64,000 bases of DNA from VXYL01 sp965243175 (GTDB taxonomy: Bacteria > Pseudomonadota > Gammaproteobacteria > Pseudomonadales > Azotimanducaceae): NCBI GenBank assembly GCA_965243175.1, contig OZ251532.1, positions 4,464,001 to 4,528,000 on the forward strand. The letters run 5' to 3'. The notes beneath the pieces are model-generated. The model saw only the letters and a list, made by a program, of their open reading frames with translations. It was not told the origin of the DNA and ran no database searches. Below are positions 62,501-64,000 of the stretch, piece by piece. The stretch's first letter is position 1, and each line of letters starts with the position of its first letter. The translations under genes and the position numbers were made by a program.

Positions 62501-64000
62501 GTCGGCAGCGACGACAGGCGCACCGTGTAGTCGTCGGAGTTGGTGCTGGACGACGACAGCTCGTCCAGCTGCAAGGGACCGGACTGGTCGTTCGCCGTGT
62601 CCGGGTCGGCGTCGAAGACGAAGGCGGGGGCGTCGTCGTCCGTCGTGTTGGCGGTGATGGTCGCCATCAGATTCGCGTACTCGCTTGCCGACGACGTGGT
62701 GGACGTGTGGGTGATGGTGGCGGACTCGGCGGCGCCGTTGTCGTCGTCGGCCGCGGTCAGGGTCACCGTCTGCGGGGTGTTCCAGTTCGTGCTCGTGAAC
62801 GTCAGGGTGTTCTGGTCGCCGAGGGTGTCGCCGTCCGTGTCGCCCACGGTCACCGCGGCGTCGTTGCTCGTGATCGTCACCGTGGCGTCCTGGGTCGGCT
62901 CCGACGACAGGCGGACCGTGTAGTCCACCGAGTTGTTGGTCGCCGAGGGGAGTTCGTTCAGCGCCAGCGGGCCGGACTGATCGTTCGGCGTGTTCGGGTC
63001 CGCGTCGAGGAGGATGCCGGCGGTGTCGTCGTCGTCCACCGTCACCGTCACGCCGGGGCGCGAACCCGCCGCCAGGCCGCCGTAGTCGCCGCCGCTCGCG
63101 GCGTGCGCGAGCGCGACTTCCTCGTTCGTCGCGTTGCCGTCGTCGCCGGCGGACACCGTCACCGTCTGGTTCGTGGCCCAGTTCGTGCTGGTGAACGTGA
63201 GGGTGTTCTGGTCGCCGCTCGTGGCGGCAGTGTCCACGGTCACCGCGCCGGTCGCGCCGGAGACGGTCACCGTCACGTCGGCGGTGGGCTGGGTGTTGAG
63301 GCGGACGGCGTAGGTGGCGCTGGCGTTCTCCTCCACCGTCAGGGTGGCGCGGCTCACGCTCAGGCTCGGCGTGTCGTTGTCGGTGGCCGTCGCTTCGATG
63401 TCGGCCGTGGACGCGCTGGCGTAGTCGGCGCCGGTGGCCGCGTGGCGGAAGGTGACCACCTCGTTGGCGCCGTCCTGGTCGTTCGCCGCCGTCACCGTCA
63501 CCGTGCGGGCGGTGTTCCAGTTGCCCGACGTGAAGGTCAGGGACGTCGGACTTGCCGAGAGGCCGTCCGCCGCGCCGGTGATCGCCACCGTGACGTTGCC
63601 GCCTACCGGCTCCGTCGCCAGTTGGACGGTGTAGGCGGCGTCGTCTTCCTCCGGCACCGACAGGGTGGTCGCCGACAAGGTGATCGCGGGCGCCTCGTCG
63701 TCGTTCACGCTCGCCGTGAAGTTGCCGTTCACGTTCCTGTACTCGCTGTTCGTCGTGGTCGTCGCGGCGTGGGCGATGGTCACGCTCTCGTCGTAGCCGT
63801 TGTCGTCCTCCTGCGCCGTGAGGGTCACCGTCTGGGGGGTGTCCCAGTTCGCCGCCGTGAACGTGAGCGTGTTCTGCACACCCGGCGTGTCGCCGTCCGT
63901 GTCGCCCACCGTGACCGAGGCGGTGTCGCCGCTGGTGATCGTCGCGGTCACGGTCTGGGTCGGCTCCGACGACAGGCGCACGGTGTAGTCGTTGGAGTTG
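41557..64000 (-). CDS. Giant Calx-beta-like repeat protein, 3' part (5' end outside window)
   Basis: More than 7,470 codons are open in one frame from the window edge to the TAG at 41557-41559; the signal and start lie outside. Most of it is tandem Calx-beta-like domains of about 115-130 residues. All share a strand pattern such as LTFTSTNWNTPQTVTLTA, then a D-rich turn (DDDNG) and AT.THT. After about 45.4 kb come five more diverged domains. The tail has a fibronectin III domain (about 43.65-43.34 kb, LSVSWSASPGAHGYWVQW) and a cadherin/dystroglycan-like domain (FRDPDGDPLTYSAAS). A leucine-rich repeat block follows (about 42.64-42.22 kb, LWTLNLSDNALTGLPALP), then a final Ig-like domain ending GWRGVLPMWQ. 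Calx-beta arrays bind calcium and build long surface adhesins; secretion and ligand are unknown. The Asp-rich linkers suggest calcium-stiffened rods. Confidence 0.88.
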   Translation of the reverse strand, partial: NSNDYTVRLSSEPTQTVTATITSGDTASVTVGDTDGDTPGVQNTLTFTAANWDTPQTVTLTAQEDDNGYDESVTIAHAATTTTNSEYRNVNGNFTASVNDDEAPAITLSATTLSVPEEDDAAYTVQLATEPVGGNVTVAITGAADGLSASPTSLTFTSGNWNTARTVTVTAANDQDGANEVVTFRHAATGADYASASTADIEATATDNDTPSLSVSRATLTVEENASATYAVRLNTQPTADVTVTVSGATGAVTVDTAATSGDQNTLTFTSTNWATNQTVTVSAGDDGNATNEEVALAHAASGGDYGGLAAGSRPGVTVTVDDDDTAGILLDADPNTPNDQSGPLALNELPSATNNSVDYTVRLSSEPTQDATVTITSNDAAVTVGDTDGDTLGDQNTLTFTSTNWNTPQTVTLTAADDDNGAAESATITHTSTTSSASEYANLMATITANTTDDDAPAFVFDADPDTANDQSGPLQLDELSSSSTNSDDYTVRLSSLPTRTVTATITSGNTSSVTVDDTDGVANGVQNTLTFTSSNWNTPQTVTLTAQQDDNGFDESVTITHTAATIPNSEYTNVDGSFTAGVNDNETPAITLSSSILTVPEEDDAAYTVQLATEPVGGSVTVAITGAGDGLAADTSTEVGIQTSLTFTTANWDTARTVTVTAANDDNGENETATFRHTATGADYGSVAAADLEATSTDNDTASLQTSTATLAVNENANATYTIRLNTQPSADVTVTVSGASGAVTVDTSTTTGDQNTLTFTTMNWATAQPVTVAAADDGNAVNETPTLAHTASGGGYGSLPSGSRPSVQVTVDDDDTAGIVLDADPNTANDQPGPLALNELPSATNNSVDYTVRLSSEPTQDATVTIASNDAAVTVDDTDGDNTNGDQNTLTFTSTNWNTPQTVTLTAADDDNGAPESATITHTSTTATASEYTNLRATITANTTDDDAPAFVFDADPNAANDQAGPLQLNELSSSSTNSADYTVRLSSEPTQTVTATITSGTTSSVTVDDTDTNTPGDQNTLTFTATNWNTPQTVTLSAQQDDNGFDETVTITHSAATTSSSEYTNVSGDFTASVNDNETPAITLSSSTLTVPEEDDAAYTVQLATEPVGGSVTVTITGAGDGLAADTSTEVGIQTSLTFTTANWDTARTVTVTAANDDNGENETATFRHAATGADYGSVAAALLEATATDNDTASLQVSTATLTVNENANATYAIRLNTQPSANVTVTVSGASGAVTVDTSTTSGDQNTLTFTSTNWATNQTVTVSAGDDDNARDEEVSLAHDASGGGYGSLAPASRPGVTVTVDDDDTAGILVDADPDTANDQPGPVLVHELSTATNNTHDYTVRLSSEPTQTATVTITSNDAAVAIGDTDTDTPGDQNTLVFTNANWNTPQTVTLTAAQDDDGVGESATITHTATTPTASEYTNLQATLTANTSDDDPRSFVFDADPNTENDQSGPLALNELFSSSTNSADYTVRLRSQPTQTVTATITSADTGAVTVDDTDGDTVGDQNTLTFTSANWNTPQTVTLTAQQDDDGYDESVTIAHAATTATNSEYANVNANFTASVNDDETPAITLSTTTLTVPEEDDAAYTVRLATEPVGGDVTVTITGAADGLTASPTALTFTTANWNTARSVTVTAANDQNGQNEDVTFSHAATGADYGTVTAAELVATSTDNDMPGLQVSTATLAVNENANATYTVRLSTQPSATVTVTVSGASGAVTVDTSTTTGDQNTLTFTNANWATPQTVTVAAGDDGNIRDEEVALAHTASGGDYGGLAAGSRPGVQVTVDDDDTAGILLDADPNTANDQSGPLALNELPSASNNSVDYTVRLSSEPTQDATVTITSNDAAVTVGDTDGDTLGDQNTLTFTSTNWNTPQTVTLTAADDDNGTPESATITHTSTTSSSSEYANLQATITANTADDDAPAFVFDADPDTANDQSGPLQLDELSSSSTNSDDYTVRLSSLPTRTVTATIASGNTSSVTVDDTDGVANGVQNTLTFTSSNWNTPQTVTLTAQQDDNGFDESVTITHTAATTPNSEYTNVDGSFTASVNDNETPAITLSSSTLTVPEEDDAAYTVQLATEPVGGSVTVTITGAGDGLAADTSTEVGIQTSLTFTTANWDTERTVTVTAANDDNGENETATFRHTASGADYGSVAAADLEATSTDNDTASLQVSTTTLAVNENADATYTIRLSTQPSATVTVTVSGASGAVTVDTSTTTGDQNTLTFTTMNWATAQPVTVAAADDGNAVNETPTLAHTASGGGYGSLPSGSRPSVQVTVDDDDTAGILLDADPGTANDQSGPLALNELPSASNNSVDYTVRLSSEPTQTATVTITSNDAAVTVGDTDGDSLNGDQNTLTFTSTNWNTPQTVTLTAADDDNGVPDSATITHTSTTSSASEYTNLAATITANTTDDDTPAFVFDADPNTANDQSGPLALNELFSSSTNSNDYTVRLSSEPTQTVTATITSGNTSSVTVDDTDGIAQGTQNTLTFTSSNWNTPQTVTLSAQQDDNGFDESVTITHTAATTTNSEYRNVNGNFTASVTDDETPAISLSTTNLTVPEEDDATYTVRLATEPVGGSVTVSITGAGDGLAADASTQGGIQTSLTFTTANWDTERTVTVTAANDDDGENETATFRHAATGADYGSVAAALLEATATDNDTPSLQVSTATLTVNENANAAYTIRLNTQPSATVTVTVSGATGAVTVDTAATSGDQNTLTFTNANWATSQTVTVSAGDDDNARNEEVSLAHTASGGDYASLPLGSRPGVTVTVDDDDTAGILVDADPDTANDQPGPVLVNELQSATNNTHDYTVRLSSEPTQTATVTITSNDAAVAIGDTDTDTPGDQNTLVFTSTNWNTPQTVTLTAAQDDDGVGESATITHTSTTPTSSEYTNLQATLTANTNDDDPRSFVFDADPDTANDQSGPLALNELFSSSTNSADYTVRLSSEPTQTVTATITSGDTSSVTVGDTDGDTQGVQNTLTFTATNWSTPQTVTLTAQEDDNGFDESVTIAHAATTATNSEYRNVNGNFTASVTDDETPAITLSTTTLTVPEENSATYTVRLATEPVGGNVTVAITGAADGLSTNLTSLTFTTGNWNTLRTVRVTAANDQNGENEMATFRHAPSGADYGTVTAAELVATSTDNDTPSLDVTPTQLEVDENNSGTYRVRLNTQPSGNVTVTVSGATGAVTVDTSTAAGDQNTMTFTTTTWSAYQTVTVAAGDDGNAVDETPTLAHAASGGGYGSLGAGARPSVQLTVDDDDTAGILLDADPNTPNDQSGPLALAELSTATNNSVDYTVRLSSEPTQTATVTITSNDTTAVTVDDTDTIAPNVQNTLTFTSTNWNTPQTVTLTAAQDPDGVGENVTITHTASTASTSEYTNLRATITATTTDALVPDFVFDADPSSPATDEAGPLQLNELSSSSTNSADYTVRLPSQPTQTVTATITSGNTAAVTVDDTDTDTPGDQNTLTFTSSNWNTPQTVTLSAQQDDNGFDESVTITHTAATTPNSEYTNVTANFTASVTDDETPAITLSTPTLTVPEEDAAAYTVRLATEPVGGNVTVAITGAGDGLAADTSTQGGIQTSLTFTTANWDTERTVTVTAANDLNGENETVTFRHTASGADYGSVAAADLEATATDNDTPGLQASRTQLTVNENSSATYTIRLNTQPSANVTVTVSGASGTVTVDTATTSGNQNTLTFTSTNWATTQTVTVAAADDGNAVNETPTLTHTASGGGYGSLAAGARPSVQVTVDDDDTAGILLDAAPDTPNDQSGPLALNELPSAPNNSVDYTVRLSSEPTQNATVTIASNDAAVTVGDTDGDNTNGVQNTLVFTSTNWNTPRTVTLTAADDNNGTPESATITHTSATSSSSEYTNLQATITANTTDDDAPAFVFDADPDTANDQSGPLQLNELSSSSTNSDDYTVRLSSEPTQTVTATITSGNTSSVTVDDTDGIAQGIQNTLTFTSANWDTPQTVTLSAQQDDNGFDENVTITHSAATTTNSEYRNVNGNFTTSVTDDETPAIALSTPSLTVPEEDDATYTVRLATEPVGGDVTVTITGAGDGLAADTSTQGGIQTSLTFTTANWDTERTVTVTAANDLNGENETATFRHTATGADYGSVAAALLEATATDNDTPSLQVSTATLTVDENANATYTIHLNTQPSATVTVTVSGATGAVTVDTAATSGDQNTLTFTNANWATNQTVTVAAGDDDNAGDEEVSLTHDASGGDYASLPPGSRPGVTVTVDDDDTAGILVDADPDTANDQPGPVLVNELSTATNNTHDYTVRLSSEPTQTTTVTITSDDAAVTVDDTDGDSLNGDQNTLTFTSANWNTPQTVTLTAAQDDDGVGESATITHTSSTPTTSEYTNLRATLTANTNDDDPRSFVFDADPDTANDQSGPLQLNELSSSSTNSADYTVRLSSEPTQTVTATITSGNTAAVTVGDTDGIAQGVQNTLTFTATNWDTPQTVTLSAQQDDNGYDESVTIAHSATTATNSEYRNVHGSFTASVNDDETPAIVLSANTLTVPEENSRTYTVQLATEPVGGSVTVDITGAANRLSASPTRLVFAAGNWDTARTVTVTAANDNDGTNDEATFSHAASGADYGSVPAAEIVATSTDDDAPSLQVSTTALTVDENSSGAYTIRLNTQPSATVTVTVSGASGAVTVDTATTTGNQNTLTFTNANWATAQTVTVAAGDDGNARNEQVSLTHTATGGDYAGLAVGTRPGVTVTVTDNDTAGILLDADPNTPNDQSGPLALAELSTATNNSVDYTVRLSSEPTQTATVAITSNDTTAVTVDDTDGDSLNGVQNTLTFTSANWNTPQTVTLTAAQDTDGVGENVTITHTASTATQSEYTNLQATLTANTTDAQAPGFIFDADPSSPATNEAGPLQLAELQSSSTNTDDYTVRLTSQPTQTVTATITSSNTAAVVVDDTDTGNPGTQNTLTFTASNWNTPQTVTLTAQQDDNGFDESVTIAHTAATTTNSEYRNVNGSFTASVNDDETPAITLSATTLSVQEQNSATYTVRLATEPVGGNVTVDVTGAADGLSASPTRLVFTAGSWDTERTVRITAANDQDGDSEVVTFSHAASGADYGSVPTAALVATSTDNDTPSLQVTPTTLEVDENGSGTYRVRLNTQPTGNVTVTVSGATGAVTVDTATTSGDQNTLTFTTTTWSAQQTVTVSAGDDGNAQDEMLTLTHTASGGGYGALATGARPSVQLTVDDNDTAGIVLDADPNTVNDQPGPLALNELSTASNKSVDYTVRLSSEPTQDATVTIASNNTSVTVGDTDGDSLNGVQNTLTFTSANWNTPRTVTLTAAEDDNGVGESATITHTSSTSSASEYTNLSATLTANTTDDDAPAFVFDADPDTANDQSGPLALNELSTSLTNSDAYTVRLYTQPTRPVTATITSNTSSVTVDDTDGDSLNGVQNTLTFTSTNWNTPQTVTLTAQQDDNGFDETATITHRARTTPNSEYTNVNGTFTASVTDDETPAITLSTTTLTVPEQTTATYTVRLATEPVGGNATVDITGAADGLSASPTRLIFTAGNWDTQRTVRVTAANDLDGDNETVTFTHTASGADYGSVPTAALVATSTDNDTPSLQVTPTTLEVDENGSGRYRVRLNTQPSATVTVTVSGASGAVTVDTATTSGNQNTLTFTTTTWSAQQTVTVSAGDDGNAVNEMLTLSHTASGGDYGALGAGARPSVQLTVDDDDTAGILVDADPNTPNDQSGPLALNELSTASNNSADYTVRLSSEPTQDATVTIVSNLAAVTVNDTDGDSLNGVQNTLTFTAANWNTPRTVTLTAAEDDNGVGESATITHTSATSSASEYTNLTATLMANTTDDDAPSFVFDADPDTANDQSGPLALDELSSSSTNSDDYTVRLYTQPTRTVTATIASNTPSVTVDTAPASGDQNTLTFTATNWNTPQTVTLTAQQDDNGFDETATLTHRARTTPNSEYTNVNGTFTASVADDETPAIVLSASTLTVPEENSATYTVRLATEPVDGNATVTITGAADGIAPNPTRLVFTARNWNTQRTVRVTAANDNDSTNEVVTLSHAASGADYGSVPTAAIVVTATDDDTPSLRVSPTRLPVRENGSASYTLRLNTQPSAPVTVSVSGTTAEVTVDADPDTTGDQTAMTFDATNWNANRTVTVSAADDGNATDETVNLLHAATGGDYTGLAPASRPGVEVSVDDDDTPALLIDADPDAAGDQPGPLALNEMSGHADNAKPYTVRLRTEPTAQVEVAVSSGDRAVSVDNDATPRTRTLTFTTTNWATAQTVTATAAEDDDASDEPRVAISHTATGGDYENVSAQLLAATVDDDEPAIVVAASALTASGVAEGGEATYTLRLDTEPDGVARVSVAATGPVSVDLDRHQAGVQGWLRFDATNWNTPRTAQVRGVPDPDAASGTAMLRHTATGADYGGAPAVDVSFAVSDDDTPEVLADATSVEVNEGSTAAYSVTLAAAPTGGTVEVTPTSSDEATATVSPTTLSFTATNWNVPQRVTVRGVSDGAASITHPTTGADYDSAPTPTVSATVRDEDAPGVRVEPTLLRLAEGASGSYRVRLNTQPSSNVTVTATSGSSELTLRDGAQDVGTLTLTFTAQNWNADQEVRAQSIVDDDVDDETTMVTHSVAGYVGVSSAPALAVEVEDADAPGLAFDPPEGLALTEGGASATYTAVLTARPAGTVTVTVSSDDAGLAFDTNGAPGDQTELTFTTLNWNVPQTVTARAETDADAATEDAALLHSASGGGYDNVTAEYAVQVSDAEAMPAPARVQASSAGTTSLSVSWSASPGAHGYWVQWRPVGGEWSLDRLVEVPAAGAASAGRTLRVATGPLSARIDGLREGVVYEVRVLALNRDGYPGDPSVIAIATPRAGGAGGNRAPEVAAQPEIVLLEVGDQAELDLSGLFRDPDGDPLTYSAASTNPEVATATVAGTTLRIFGGRPGNAEIAVTAEDPQGLSASLDIRVGVIGTACSTAPAQAPEGGTAVVMAELAAAVEGSTTVRWRIVRDRDPATANATAADHGGVSGAVEIRGGERCAEIEIPILDDADVEPAREWFEVELRLRNNRDARLTTTTVPVAVLEGVCDRTPAVRRTLMAATGAAGCEEPAPADLRLVRTLDLSGANLGALATDDMGGLSGLWTLNLSDNALTGLPALPEATRLEHLILPGNAFEAVPLAALPAPERLRSLSLSNNALADLPPDAFAAVPGLRSLRLDGNRLRTLPNGLFAGLASLRLLRLDDNPGAPFALRVDLERADAEPWALSPATLRATMPVGAPFETTLALAAEGGVFADGATESQTTVPPGATTSAPFTVDSENGFARVSLAVPELPPRQCLTGLCWQGFALEAGEPLALFARQPRVLGTPAPDALRGDGLRVALSSLAEAHEPGGELEWTARSSDPTVATVRIFGDVLLVEPEPGAEGVVVIEATATDAYGQTATVHFEVRVEFHWPISRTQGWRGVLPMWQ
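45400..64000 (-). repeat. Three-level tandem repeat array inside the giant gene
   Basis: Level 1: domains of four recurring kinds, here called A (ILLDADPNT), B (FVFDADPDT), C (PAITLS...PEE) and D (SLQVSTATL...NEN). Level 2: A-B-C-D modules with a period of about 1,461-1,482 bases; the C kind occurs 13 times between 63.6 and 45.8 kb. Level 3: three modules form a super-unit of about 4,420 bases. The NNTHDY form of A (near 60.0, 55.55 and 51.13 kb), the PRSFVFDADP form of B (near 59.66, 55.24 and 50.82 kb) and the short form of C recur once per three modules. The last three or four modules (below 50 kb) do not keep the three-module rhythm. Confidence 0.85.

Noticed and set aside
45400..64000. 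CRISPR array, because of regular repeats
   Set aside because: Repeats are long coding modules without constant short repeats and unique spacers, all inside one reading frame.

Overview
The window is GC-rich (roughly two thirds G+C by eye) bacterial chromosome. A TonB-dependent receptor, PriA, an alanine racemase, lipobox lipoproteins and a CCA-encoding tRNA-Val/tRNA-Asp pair point to a Gram-negative proteobacterium. An uncultured gammaproteobacterium with a TauD/LLM/VOC-rich lifestyle is my best guess, but this is inference and no rRNA marker is present.

Layout. 1-6.5 kb: the end of a membrane protein, then three tandem arylsulfotransferase-like genes (the third frameshifted, the first with a borrowed leader), an aquaporin remnant and a small RiPP-precursor-like gene behind a ten-C tract. 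6.9-9.3 kb: a TauD-type dioxygenase, a Tat-leader protein and a secreted beta-propeller-like protein. 9.4-19.0 kb: a defence block made of a VapBC-type toxin-antitoxin pair followed by four overlapping genes. These encode a type III-like restriction helicase-nuclease, a ParB-like/AAA ATPase fusion, a TOPRIM-like protein and a DNA adenine methyltransferase. 19.1-26.1 kb (minus strand): aminotransferase, SDR, alr, priA, a 191-bp MITE-like palindrome and an amino-acid dehydrogenase. 26.4-28.5 kb: VOC and LLM enzymes and a Sel1-like protein.

28.5-37.4 kb is one minus-strand cluster: a very long TonB-dependent receptor with calcium-loop-like repeats, a Pro-rich exported protein, a TPR lipoprotein, an FG-GAP/ASPIC-UnbV lipoprotein and a small lipoprotein. 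A complete ISKra4-type insertion sequence (36-bp inverted repeats, 9-bp target duplication, hairpin abutting the transposase start) sits 101 bp upstream of the receptor start codon. Beyond it lie a Cys-tailed exported protein, a second Sel1-like paralogue and the two tRNA genes.

41.6-64 kb is the 3' part of one giant minus-strand gene (more than 7,400 codons here, 5' end outside). It encodes Calx-beta-like domains arranged at three levels: about 115-130-residue domains, a four-domain module of about 490 residues, and a three-module super-unit of about 1,473 residues. The array ends in a fibronectin III, cadherin-like and leucine-rich-repeat tail.

The best candidates for something undescribed are the four-gene restriction/ATPase/TOPRIM/methylase operon, the C-tract-controlled small peptide gene and the hierarchical giant repeat protein.
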